Source of the DNA: DATEHG01 sp041691295
GTDB lineage: Bacteria > Gemmatimonadota > Gemmatimonadetes > Gemmatimonadales > GWC2-71-9
DNA: 21,688 nt
NCBI GenBank assembly: GCA_041691295.1
Contig: JBEPVA010000037.1
Location: forward strand, 1-21,688
Direction of reading: 5' to 3'
The notes under the pieces were generated by a model. It was given only the letters and a program-made list of their open reading frames with translations. It had not been told where the DNA came from and searched no databases. Both the position numbers and the translations under genes were made by a program. Below, one piece after another: positions 1-6,402 of this stretch (the first letter of the stretch is position 1; each line of letters starts with the position of its first letter).

Positions 1-54
1 GGGCGTCGGGGGGCCCGCGCTGTCCGGGCTTGTCCTCCTCGCCCAGCTCCGGCC

Positions 55-68
55 GGGGGGGGGGGGGG
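55..68. repeat. G14 homopolymer in GC-rich window start
   Basis: A run of 14 G lies in a nearly pure G/C stretch (about 46-88). I see no gene in positions 1-264 that I can support. The run may be a sequencing or assembly weak point, or the G-rich left arm of the repeat pair whose C-rich arm is at 185-222. Confidence 0.5.
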
Positions 69-88
69 CGGCCGGGGGCCCCGGCGCC

Positions 89-120
89 AATGCGTCGGAG
101 CCATGCCACCTGGACGCATT
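89..120. other. Inverted repeat upstream of crcB
   Basis: An 8-bp perfect inverted repeat (AATGCGTC at 89-96, GACGCATT at 113-120) is separated by 16 nt, about 145 nt before the crcB start. It could form a weak hairpin in a leader. No T-tract follows, so it is not a typical terminator. Function unknown. Confidence 0.35.
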
Positions 121-184
121 GTCAGGATGTTCTCGCGATCCTGTTGGGGTGAGTTTTCGTGTTCGAGGAGTGTTTCGAAACAAT

Positions 185-222
185 TCCCCCCATCCCCCCA
201 TCCCCAGTTCCCCGTTCCCCCC
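185..222. repeat. C-rich degenerate tandem tract
   Basis: CCCCCCAT-like units of 7-8 nt (CCCCCCAT twice, then CCCCAGTT, CCCCGTT) form a short tract ending about 40 nt before the crcB start. It has the polarity of the right-hand arms found elsewhere in the window. A matching left arm is not clear; the poly-G region at 55-68 is a candidate. Confidence 0.55.
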
Positions 223-264
223 TTTGAAATTCGAAAACCGAGGCATCCTCACGTATCTTGGACC

Positions 265-642
265 ATGCCCCTCTACATCGCTCTTGGCAGCGCCCTCGGC
301 GGCCTCAGCCGCTACTGGATTGGCGGGGCACTCCAGCGCGCCTACCCCGGCTCATTTCCGGTCGGCACTCTGGTCGTCAACCTGACCGGCTGCTTCCTGA
401 TCGGCCTGGTACTGCAGTACGCGCTGGAAGGGACGATGAACCAGGAGCTGCGGGTCTTCCTGACCATCGGTTTCTGCGGCGGCTACACCACCTTCAGCAG
501 CTTTAGCTGGGAAAGCCTGCGGCTGCTGCAGGCCGGAGAATGGGGTCGCGGCGCCCTGTACGCCTTTGGCAGTGTCGGACTCGGCCTGCTGGCAACGGGA
601 GCGGGGTTGCTGGTTGCGAAGGGGATTCTCGCGAGAACGTGA
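265..642 (+). CDS. crcB: Fluoride ion channel CrcB (Fluc)
   Basis: Predicted 125-residue inner-membrane protein of the CrcB/Fluc family, which exports fluoride as a dual-topology dimer. Four hydrophobic segments are visible. Family motifs present are GGLSRYW (about 12-18), GTLVVNLTG (34-42) with the conserved Asn, and the Phe/Thr-rich GFCGGYTTFSSF (69-80) that lines the fluoride path in characterised members. The length matches the family (about 125 aa). The reading frame stays open upstream to 103, but that extension is Pro/Arg-rich low-complexity sequence, so the ATG at 265 is preferred. No fluoride riboswitch is recognisable upstream. The TGA stop (640-642) is the first three bases of a heptamer repeat tract. 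Confidence 0.93.
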   Translation: MPLYIALGSALGGLSRYWIGGALQRAYPGSFPVGTLVVNLTGCFLIGLVLQYALEGTMNQELRVFLTIGFCGGYTTFSSFSWESLRLLQAGEWGRGALYAFGSVGLGLLATGAGLLVAKGILART

Positions 643-822
643 GCGGTGAGTGGTAAGCGGTGAGCGGGCCCAACCACTCAACATCATCGGATTATTCGGG
701 TCTCGTACCCGGGTGAGCGTTAAGCGGTGAGCGGGTTGACTGACAGGGGCCAATGCTTCGTCTACCGAATCTGAAGGGTGCGTCATCAGTTCCGCTTACT
801 GCTCACCGCTTACCGCTCACCG
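640..822. repeat. Heptamer inverted-repeat element, empty (TRAGCGG units)
   Basis: Two forward tracts (640-668 and 712-735) of TGAGCGG/TAAGCGG units face an inverted tract (792-822) of the complementary units. The first forward unit begins at the crcB stop codon. The interior of about 55-120 bp holds no open frame that looks coding. Same polarity as the arms flanking the four-helix-bundle genes, so it may be a gene-less derivative. The tracts are direct observations; the element label is inference. Confidence 0.75.
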
Positions 823-858
823 ATGTACCAACCAGCCTGCGCCACTACATTCCACCCC

Positions 859-2715
859 ATGTTACGCCTCGCCATCGCCCAGTTCCGCCCCGACAAGGGC
901 GACTACGCCGGCAACCTCGCCCGGCTCGGCGGCCTGTTCAAGGAATCGGCCGCGCTGGATGAACCGCCCGAACTGATCCTGCTGCCTGAAAGCGCCCTCA
1001 CCGGCTATTTCCTCGAGGGCGGGGTTCGGGATCTGGCACTCAGCGCCGACCAGCTGTTCCAGGACCTCGGCCGGGTTCACCGGGAATCGGGCGCGCCACC
1101 GGTTGATATAGCCATCGGGTTCTACGAAGTCTGGCGCAACCGGCTGCATAACAGCGCGCTGTACGCCACACTGGGTGGCGCCGAAGCCGGCATCCATCAC
1201 ATCCATCGCAAGGTCTTTCTGCCGACCTACGGGGTGTTCGACGAGGAGCGGTTCGTCGAGCCGGGCCGGAGCATTGCCGCGTTCGATACCCGCTGGGGCC
1301 GAGCGGCGATGCTGGTGTGCGAGGATGCCTGGCACTCGCTGGTGCCGACGCTGGCCGCGCTGGATGGCGCCCAGCTGATGCTGGTTCCCAGTGCCACACC
1401 GGCCCGCGGCATAGGGCCCGGCCATGGCAATGGGCGGCCGGCCAATCTTGATCGCTGGGACCGACTGGCCCAGGCCATTTCGGAGGAGCACGGCGTGTTC
1501 ACCGCTGTGGCTCATCTGGTCGGCTTTGAAGGTGGCAAGGGATTCGTCGGTGGCTCGATCGTCACCGGCCCTCGCGGTGAGACCAGGATCCAGGGACCGC
1601 TGTTCGAGCCGGCGCTGATCACCACCACCATCGACTTCGATGATATGACGAGGGCGCGGGCGGATCAGCCGTTGCTGAGTGACCTCGAGACGAGATTCCC
1701 GGCATTGCTGGAGAGCTATATGGCGGGGCAGGGGGGCAGGGGGGCAGAGATGAACGCGGAGGAGCGCGCGGGGGCTGTAGGGTATACGCGGGAGTACGCG
1801 AGTTCACCTCGCAGCGCCCAGTCCGGTCATACTTCGGAGTTGCCGACCCGCCGCCCCCCTGCCCCCCCGGGAGCTCTCAGCGGCTCCGCCGCTGAGAGCG
1901 ACCCACTCGCGATCGACCCCGTCCTTACCCGCCGCTGGCTGGTCGAGTTCATCCGGGATGAATTCCAGCGCCGCCGCGGATTCGACCGGGCGGTCATCGG
2001 GCTTTCGGGCGGAGTGGACAGCGCCCTTGCGGCATTCCTCGCGGCCGAGGCGCTGGGACCGGAAAATGTCACGGCCATCCGGATGCCGTACCGGACTTCG
2101 AGTCCCGACAGTTTGGCCCACGCCCAGCTGGTGATCGATCAGCTGAAGCTGCAGTCCCGCACCGTTGATATCAGCGGCTCGGTGGATGCACTAGTCAGCA
2201 CCATCGGCGGCGAGACCAATGCCGCCCGCCACGGCAATGTGATGGCCCGGATCCGGATGGTGACCCTGTTCGACCTGTCGGCCGAACTCACGGCGCTGCC
2301 GCTGGGCACCGGCAACAAGTCCGAGCGGTTGCTGGGGTATTTCACCTGGCACGCGGACGATTCGCCACCAGTCAATCCGCTGGGTGATCTGTTCAAGAGC
2401 CAGGTCTGGGCCCTGGCCCGGGCGGTCGGGGTGCCGGATGCCATCATCGGCAAGCCCGCCTCCGCCGACCTGGCCCAGGGCCAGACCGACGAGGGGGATT
2501 TCGGGATCAGCTACGCCCGCGCCGACCAGATCCTGCACTGGCTGCTGTCAGGCTACGATGCTGCCGCCATTGTCAGCCGCGGGTTCACCGAGTCCGAAGT
2601 CGGCCTGGTGCGCCAGCGGCTGGAGTCGACCCACTGGAAGCGGCGGCTCCCGACGGTGGCCATGCTGAGCCAGACCGCGATCGGGGAGTACTATCTGAGG
2701 CCGGTGGACTACTAG
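859..2715 (+). CDS. nadE: Glutamine-dependent NAD+ synthetase
   Basis: Two-domain enzyme of about 618 aa that amidates nicotinic acid adenine dinucleotide to NAD+ using glutamine-derived ammonia. The N-terminal nitrilase-fold glutaminase carries the catalytic triad Glu44 (LLPES), Lys118 (HRKVF) and Cys154 (VCEDAW). The C-terminal synthetase domain has the ATP-pyrophosphatase P-loop SGGVDS (383-388), and the conserved TGNKSE and KSQVW motifs follow. Start: the frame is open upstream to 778, but that stretch is encoded by the right arm of a heptamer repeat, and homologous sequence begins at MLRLAIAQF (859). Residues about 289-348 between the domains are a low-complexity insertion carrying an inverted G-rich repeat. 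The stop TAG (2713-2715) starts another heptamer tract. Confidence 0.95.
   Translation: MLRLAIAQFRPDKGDYAGNLARLGGLFKESAALDEPPELILLPESALTGYFLEGGVRDLALSADQLFQDLGRVHRESGAPPVDIAIGFYEVWRNRLHNSALYATLGGAEAGIHHIHRKVFLPTYGVFDEERFVEPGRSIAAFDTRWGRAAMLVCEDAWHSLVPTLAALDGAQLMLVPSATPARGIGPGHGNGRPANLDRWDRLAQAISEEHGVFTAVAHLVGFEGGKGFVGGSIVTGPRGETRIQGPLFEPALITTTIDFDDMTRARADQPLLSDLETRFPALLESYMAGQGGRGAEMNAEERAGAVGYTREYASSPRSAQSGHTSELPTRRPPAPPGALSGSAAESDPLAIDPVLTRRWLVEFIRDEFQRRRGFDRAVIGLSGGVDSALAAFLAAEALGPENVTAIRMPYRTSSPDSLAHAQLVIDQLKLQSRTVDISGSVDALVSTIGGETNAARHGNVMARIRMVTLFDLSAELTALPLGTGNKSERLLGYFTWHADDSPPVNPLGDLFKSQVWALARAVGVPDAIIGKPASADLAQGQTDEGDFGISYARADQILHWLLSGYDAAAIVSRGFTESEVGLVRQRLESTHWKRRLPTVAMLSQTAIGEYYLRPVDY
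1722..1870. repeat. G-rich inverted repeat inside nadE linker
   Basis: Left arm 1722-1747 has GGGGGGCA units (period 8); right arm 1849-1870 has the complementary CCCCCCTG pattern. Together with about 100 bp between them they encode the Gly/Arg/Ala/Pro-rich linker (residues 289-335) between the two NadE domains and keep the frame open. It resembles the inverted heptamer pairs elsewhere in the window. Confidence 0.65.
1873..1899. other. Perfect 11-bp stem-loop in nadE
   Basis: GCTCTCAGCGG pairs perfectly with CCGCTGAGAGC around a 5-nt loop, directly after the right arm of the inverted repeat in the NadE linker. It encodes low-complexity Ala/Ser-rich sequence. Probably part of the same inserted segment. 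Confidence 0.55.
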
Positions 2716-2769
2716 AGGGAGCAGGGAGCGGTGAGAGGTGAGAGGTGACAGGTAAGAGGTAAGAGGGCG
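2713..2769. repeat. Left heptamer arm (TRAGAGG)
   Basis: About eight consecutive 7-nt units, G-rich on the + strand, many starting TGA or TAA. The inner end matches the right arm at 3167-3203. Confidence 0.8.
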
Positions 2770-2806
2770 TGTACGACTTGGATCGAGGCCTCCCTCACTC
2801 TCGTGT

Positions 2807-3099
2807 CTAACTCTCGTGGGAGTGAGCGCGGTGGATCAGTCCCATGATCAGCTTCTGGCTTCGGCGACAGCGCTCGAGAATCGGTCCCGCGACCTGTTCC
2901 GGGGCGGAATTCGAAACGTCGGACTCTCGGTGAACGAGTATCCCTCCGCGATGTTGAGTTGGACCGAGAGCGAGGACCGAGAGAGTTGCCAGTAGAGATG
3001 GCTGACCGGTGGCCGCCAGTAGATCTTGCCCAGGTCGATCACCGCAAGGCAGACCGCCTCGGCTTCCTGCCAGGCGAAGAGTGAGGTATGGTCACGCAT
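2807..3099 (-). pseudogene. Four-helix-bundle (S23/Avd-like) gene, internally deleted and frameshifted
   Basis: The N-terminal part (about 62 codons from ATG 3099) matches the two intact copies in this window, including the family signature RSSLSVQLNIAEG. After SPTF the frame changes and the open frame stops at 2848. The other frame then encodes a recognisable family C-terminus (KLIMGLIHR, compare RLLVGLLKK in the intact copies) ending at 2807. The conserved HFSIAYGSAKETADLL segment, roughly 25-28 codons, is missing. This is a deletion with frameshift, so I call a pseudogene; the 83-aa truncated frame could still be translated. Confidence 0.75.
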
Positions 3100-3166
3100 C
3101 GTTCACGGTACTGCTCGTCGTGGTAGATGAGGTAACCTCAATCGCGCGACTCGGTACCGAATGACG

Positions 3167-3203
3167 CGCCCTCTTACCTCTCACTTCTTACCTCTTACCT
3201 GTC
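3167..3203. repeat. Right heptamer arm (complement of TRAGAGG)
   Basis: Five C-rich 7-mers (CTCTTAC, CTCTCAC, TTCTTAC, CTCTTAC, CTGTCG), reverse complement of the left arm at 2713-2769. It ends seven bases before the next gene start. Confidence 0.8.
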
Positions 3204-3209
3204 GTCGAT

Positions 3210-3671
3210 ATGCTGCCTGACTCCCGCCCGATGTCCTACTCCCGCGCCGAGCTGACCCAGCTCGTCATGCCGCACATGCAGAACATTCTGGGTGACCTGT
3301 TCGGCGGCCACCTGATGTCGCTGGTGGACCAGGCGGCGGCGGTGGCGGCGATCCGGCACGCCGGCGGGGCGGCGGTCACGGCCAGCATCGACCGGGTGGA
3401 CTTCCGGGAGCGGATTCCGGTCGGTGCGCTGGTCACCTGCATGGCCACGGTCGACTATGTCGGCAACAGTTCGATGGATGTGACGGTCGAGGTGTTCGCC
3501 GAAAACGTCCCGACCGGCGAGCGGCGGCACACCCATACGGCGCACGTGGTGTTTGTCGCCATCGATCAGTACGGCAAGCCCACGCGGGTGCCCCGGCTGC
3601 TGCCGCAGACTCCCGAAGAGCAGGCCCGCAACGAACGGGCTCGACTGCACCGCGTCAGCGTCAAGCGCTGA
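3210..3671 (+). CDS. Acyl-CoA thioesterase, hotdog fold (YciA/BACH type)
   Basis: Predicted 153-residue single-hotdog thioesterase that hydrolyses acyl-CoA to free acid and CoA in the cytoplasm. The segment with NILGDLFGGHLMSLVDQAAA is the family signature, including the Asn and the catalytic-type Asp of YciA/ACOT relatives; RVDFRERIPVG and the HTHTAHVVFVAID strand follow typical order. The start may instead be the ATG at 3231 (MSYSRAEL); neither has a clear ribosome binding site. The start sits right behind the right arm of the preceding repeat element, so the native promoter may have been displaced. It overlaps the next gene by one base (TGATG), suggesting coupled translation. The physiological chain length cannot be read from sequence. 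Confidence 0.88.
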   Translation: MLPDSRPMSYSRAELTQLVMPHMQNILGDLFGGHLMSLVDQAAAVAAIRHAGGAAVTASIDRVDFRERIPVGALVTCMATVDYVGNSSMDVTVEVFAENVPTGERRHTHTAHVVFVAIDQYGKPTRVPRLLPQTPEEQARNERARLHRVSVKR

Positions 3672-4507
3672 TGGCGGAAGTAGCGGTGACCCTGGTGCTG
3701 GGTGGCGGCGGCGTCAAGGCGGCCGCGGGGATCGGCGCGGCCAAGGTACTGGATGAGATTGAGCTGCCGCCGACCCGCTTCGTGGGCACGTCGATGGGCG
3801 CGGTGATAGCGGCGCTGCTGGCGGCGGGGCTCACGCCGAAAGAAGCGGAGCGCCGCCTGATGGTCAGCGCCGAGGAGCCGATGGGGTCGCCGTCAATCAA
3901 GGCGCTGCTGAGCGGGATCTATGCGCAGGCCTTGCTCAAGGGACACCAGCTCGAGCGGCTGATTACCCGGCTGATTCCGGTGAGCCGGTTCGACCAGCTC
4001 AAGTGGCCGCTGACCATCACCGCCACCGACCTCGATACCGGGGAGCTGGTGCTGTTCGGCGATGGGGGCCAGGATATCCCGCTGGTCACGGCACTGGTGG
4101 CGTCCTGTGCGCTACCGGTCTATCTCCCGCCGGTGATCCACGGTGGCCGGCGCTACGTCGACGGCGGGCTGCGTGCGGTGCTGCCACTCGAGGTGGCCGG
4201 CACCTGGCGGGCCGACCGGGTGATCGCGGTTGACACCGGCGCCGGGTTTGATGACCTCCCTTCCACCGCCTCGCCACCGCCCGCGCTGCTGGCCGCCCAC
4301 GACTCGGCGGTTGGAATTCTCCTGGCCGAGCAGACCCGACTGGTCCTGGCGTACTGGCGGGCCATGCCGGATCGGCCGCCACTGACCTACGTCAGGCCGC
4401 CGGTCGAGCGCGGGGCCACCTTCCGGGCCGACCAGGTCACGCGCTACGTCGATGCCGGGGAGCGCTCGGCCCGCGCCGCACTGGGCTTGACCCCACCCTC
4501 CGCTTGA
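3671..4507 (+). CDS. Patatin-like phospholipase (RssA/NTE family)
   Basis: 278-residue serine hydrolase of the patatin family, expected to act as a lipid acyl hydrolase. Visible landmarks are the Gly-rich oxyanion loop GGGGVKAAAG (11-20), the nucleophile elbow GTSMG with Ser41, and the dyad Asp164 in the DGG motif (YVDGGL). The length fits the compact RssA-like members that lack regulatory domains. No signal peptide. The start codon overlaps the stop of the thioesterase gene, so the two likely form a lipid-processing operon with the genes downstream. Substrate unknown. Confidence 0.88.
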   Translation: MAEVAVTLVLGGGGVKAAAGIGAAKVLDEIELPPTRFVGTSMGAVIAALLAAGLTPKEAERRLMVSAEEPMGSPSIKALLSGIYAQALLKGHQLERLITRLIPVSRFDQLKWPLTITATDLDTGELVLFGDGGQDIPLVTALVASCALPVYLPPVIHGGRRYVDGGLRAVLPLEVAGTWRADRVIAVDTGAGFDDLPSTASPPPALLAAHDSAVGILLAEQTRLVLAYWRAMPDRPPLTYVRPPVERGATFRADQVTRYVDAGERSARAALGLTPPSA

Positions 4508-4541
4508 GCAGATTTGCCAGACATCTTTCCCGGGATTTCCG

Positions 4542-4958
4542 ATGCGCGCTTCTGAAGTGATGGTGGGCAATCCGTACGTCGCCGTGGCGGGCGCCACGGC
4601 CAGCGAAGTGGCCATCATGTTCCGGACCCGGAATATTTCAGTGGTGCCGGTGGTCGACGATCACCGGGTACGGACCTTTCTCGGGCTGCTGTCCGATCGT
4701 GACCTGGTCACCCGCTGCGTGGCGCACGGCAAGGATGTGCACACCACCCGAGCCGATGAGCTGATGCGCACCGAGTCCTGCGTGGTCAAGCCCGACCAGG
4801 AGCTCGACGGCTTCGAACTCCGCATGGACCAGGATCCGACCGAGTCGCACCTCCGGCCGACCATTACCGTGGTGGACAACGACAACCGGGTCGTCGGCTT
4901 CATCAGTCATCCCGAGCTGGTGGCCGGGCTCAAGATTCACTGGACCTCCGTTGGCTGA
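4542..4958 (+). CDS. CBS-domain pair protein
   Basis: 138-residue protein made almost entirely of two CBS motifs: residues about 1-60 (VMVGNPYVAV ... LLSDRDLV) and 70-130 (LMRTESCVVK ... VVGFISHPELV). Such Bateman modules bind adenine nucleotides or SAM and act as small regulatory sensors. No catalytic domain is attached. It lies 34 bp after the patatin gene and its stop overlaps the start of the DUF2203 gene, consistent with one transcript. Ligand and partner are not predictable from sequence alone. Confidence 0.85.
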   Translation: MRASEVMVGNPYVAVAGATASEVAIMFRTRNISVVPVVDDHRVRTFLGLLSDRDLVTRCVAHGKDVHTTRADELMRTESCVVKPDQELDGFELRMDQDPTESHLRPTITVVDNDNRVVGFISHPELVAGLKIHWTSVG

Positions 4959-5376
4959 CGTCCGGCTGTTCAGTGTGGCGGAGGCGGAGAGTGCCCTGCC
5001 ACTGGTGCGCCGGATCCTGGCCGACCTCGCGGCCGAGTACCCGCAGTGGCGGTCGGCTGTGAGTGAGTACGAAATCCTGGCTGGTGCCGCCCGCGCCGAC
5101 TGGGGCGAGACCCCCGAACTGATCGCCTCCCGCCAGCAGGTCACCCAGCGCGCCGAACGGATCACCGGCTGGCTCAGCGAGCTGGAACAGATCGGCTGCG
5201 TGTTCAAGGGGTTCGAGCCGCCACTGGTCGATTTCTACAGTCTCCACGACGACCGGCTGATCTTTCTCTGCTGGCAGTCCGAAGACAGCCACATCGGCCA
5301 CTGGCACGAAGTCGGTGAAGGCTTTGCCGGGCGGCACCCGATCGAGGCCGAGTCGTTCGGCCACTCGGCCAACTGA
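4951..5376 (+). CDS. DUF2203 family protein
   Basis: 141-residue soluble acidic protein of the DUF2203 family. The N-terminus (VRLFSVAEAESALPLVRRILADL) is the typical start. The C-terminal part, with a family-like VDFYSLHDDRLIFLCWQ segment followed by HIGHWHEVGEGFAGR, carries several His/Glu residues of unknown role. TTG start at 4951, overlapping the CBS gene by 8 bases. Function is unknown for the family; linkage to the CBS and patatin genes is only positional. Confidence 0.82.
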   Translation: MADVRLFSVAEAESALPLVRRILADLAAEYPQWRSAVSEYEILAGAARADWGETPELIASRQQVTQRAERITGWLSELEQIGCVFKGFEPPLVDFYSLHDDRLIFLCWQSEDSHIGHWHEVGEGFAGRHPIEAESFGHSAN

Positions 5377-5378
5377 CC

Positions 5379-5834
5379 ATGGCGCTCTGGCTCTTCCTCC
5401 ACTTTGCAGGCTTCATCCTCTGGCTGGGCGGCGGGCTGGCCTCGATGCTGGCCGGCATCAGCGCGCGGCACGAGGGGCCGGCGGCCATCGGGCCGGTGAC
5501 CCGGATCCAGGCGGCGCTGCAGCGCAACGTGATCGCGCCGGGCGCCGGGTTGGTGATCCTGTCGGGACTGTTCCTGACCATGAAGACGTTCGGGATGGGC
5601 AATGTGGCGCCGTCTGGCTGGCTGATGCTGATGCAGGTGGCTGGTCTCATCGGGGCAGCGCTGACCCTGTTCGTTGGCCTGCCGACGTCGAGCCGCCTGG
5701 CCCGGATTTCTCCGGAAGGGCAAACGGCGCCGCTGTTCGAACAGCTGCGCAAGCGAATGGCGGCCGTCGGGTCCATCGCAGGAACGCTTGGGTGGGTAGC
5801 GCTGGTTGCGGGAGCGGTCTTACGAGGTGGTTAG
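5379..5834 (+). CDS. Small integral membrane protein (CopD/DUF2269-like)
   Basis: 151 residues with four hydrophobic segments (about 3-27, 50-68, 82-104, 128-148). The first contains a His and a Trp-Leu-Gly-Gly-Gly motif (LHFAGFILWLGGGLA), which resembles heme- or copper-associated membrane domains of the CopD/DUF2269 type. It starts 2 bases after the DUF2203 stop and is probably the last gene of the 3210-5834 cluster. The stop TAG (5832-5834) is the first triplet of a heptamer tract (TAGGCGA). Function not assigned. Confidence 0.72.
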   Translation: MALWLFLHFAGFILWLGGGLASMLAGISARHEGPAAIGPVTRIQAALQRNVIAPGAGLVILSGLFLTMKTFGMGNVAPSGWLMLMQVAGLIGAALTLFVGLPTSSRLARISPEGQTAPLFEQLRKRMAAVGSIAGTLGWVALVAGAVLRGG

Positions 5835-5856
5835 GCGAGAGACGATTGGCGATAGG
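5832..5856. repeat. Left heptamer arm (TAGGCGA)
   Basis: Three and a half units with period 7, G-rich on the + strand, beginning with the TAG stop of the membrane-protein gene. Confidence 0.7.
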
Positions 5857-5877
5857 ACAAGCAATGCAGTATTGAAG

Positions 5878-5911
5878 CCCGGTTCCGCGAGAAAACGGTA
5901 CCGGGTTTTTT
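5878..5911 (+). terminator. Rho-independent terminator
   Basis: CCCGGT-T-CCG pairs with CGG-T-ACCGGG (one T/T mismatch) and is followed by six T. It lies 44 bp after the stop of the membrane-protein gene and 24 bp before the four-helix-bundle start. It would end the 3210-5834 operon, inside the left side of the repeat element. Confidence 0.8.
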
Positions 5912-5934
5912 CTGCGTTAGAGTAGTTTGGCCGG

Positions 5935-6303
5935 ATGGCTAACCATCATAGTCTCAAAGCATGGACCGAGGCGCATGCGGTCGTGATCGGGGTTCTAGAA
6001 GCCTCTCGAGAACACTGGAAGCCCTGGGCGAGCGCCGCGTTCGGGCAACTGCAGCGATCCTCACTTTCGATCCAACTCAATATCGCCGAGGGAGGGGCAT
6101 TTCCGAATTCTCCGACCCGCACCCGCCACCTGAGCATTGCTCACGGCTCGGCGATGGAGACCGCAGATCTGGTTGATCTGTTGATCGAGACCAGGGTGGT
6201 CAGCGGACGCCTGGCCGATGAGTTGAAGCTCCACTCCGATCTTTCGATCAAACTCCTGATCGGGCTCTTGAAAAAGCGAAGGCCCTTGACAGTACCTTCG
6301 TAG
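5935..6303 (+). CDS. Four-helix-bundle protein (S23 / 23S rRNA IVS, Avd-like)
   Basis: 122-residue protein of the family first known from ORFs in 23S rRNA intervening sequences and structurally related to Avd of diversity-generating retroelements; members form pentameric four-helix bundles with a basic surface. Visible are the N-terminal LKAWTEAHAV helix, the signature LQRSSLSIQLNIAEGG (about 39-54), the SIAHGSAMETADLVDLL helix, and the C-terminal LLIGLLKKRR. It is intact, unlike the copy at 2807-3099, and about 60% similar to the copy at 9656-10015 by eye. It is the only gene inside inverted heptamer arms. There is no reverse transcriptase, rRNA or template repeat nearby. Biochemical role unknown; nucleic-acid binding is plausible from the family. 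Confidence 0.9.
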   Translation: MANHHSLKAWTEAHAVVIGVLEASREHWKPWASAAFGQLQRSSLSIQLNIAEGGAFPNSPTRTRHLSIAHGSAMETADLVDLLIETRVVSGRLADELKLHSDLSIKLLIGLLKKRRPLTVPS

Positions 6304-6309
6304 CAGTAA

Positions 6310-6402
6310 CTATCGCCTATCGCCTATCGCCTATCGCCTATCGCCTATCGCCTATCGACTATCGACTATCGACTATCGCCTATCGCCTATCGACTATCGC
6401 CT
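6310..6402. repeat. Right heptamer arm (complement of TAGGCGA/TAGTCGA)
   Basis: About 13 tandem 7-mers with only one internal variable base (C/A). On the - strand each unit reads TAGGCGA or TAGTCGA, so each begins with a stop triplet. The unit at 6394-6396 supplies the mutY stop. Confidence 0.92.

Larger units (their letters stand above)
2713..3203. mobile_element. Putative heptamer-arm element with decayed four-helix-bundle gene
   Basis: The left arm (2713-2769) reads as consecutive 7-mers starting at the nadE stop codon: TAGAGGG, AGCAGGG, AGCGGTG, AGAGGTG and so on. The right arm (3167-3203) is the reverse complement of the same family (TAAGAGG/TGAGAGG). The arms share an identical inner boundary (GGTAAGAGGGCG then Y-G-T). 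Between them lies a degraded four-helix-bundle gene on the - strand. No terminal transposase signature or target duplication was identified. Calling it mobile is inference from the recurring organisation. Confidence 0.55.
5832..6402. mobile_element. Putative heptamer-arm element with intact four-helix-bundle gene (TAGKCGA)
   Basis: A short left arm (5832-5856: TAGGCGA, GAGACGA, TTGGCGA, TAGG) and a long right arm (6310-6402, about 13 units of TATCGCC/TATCGAC) are inverted relative to each other. They enclose a rho-independent terminator and an intact + strand four-helix-bundle gene. The left arm begins at the stop codon of the preceding gene and the right arm contains the stop codon of mutY. 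Mobility is inferred from the same layout at 2713-3203 and 9582-10186. Confidence 0.6.

Noticed and set aside
103..264. Upstream extension of the crcB reading frame (54 extra residues)
   Set aside because: The extension is Pro/Arg-rich, is encoded partly by the C-rich repeat, and CrcB homology starts at the ATG at 265.
120..264. Fluoride riboswitch before crcB
   Set aside because: I looked for the conserved pseudoknot motif of the crcB RNA and did not see it; C-rich repeat occupies the leader.
6310..6402. CRISPR-like array or simple iteron origin
   Set aside because: Units are 7 nt without spacers, and no cas or replication gene is near; the tract pairs with an inverted arm around a gene.
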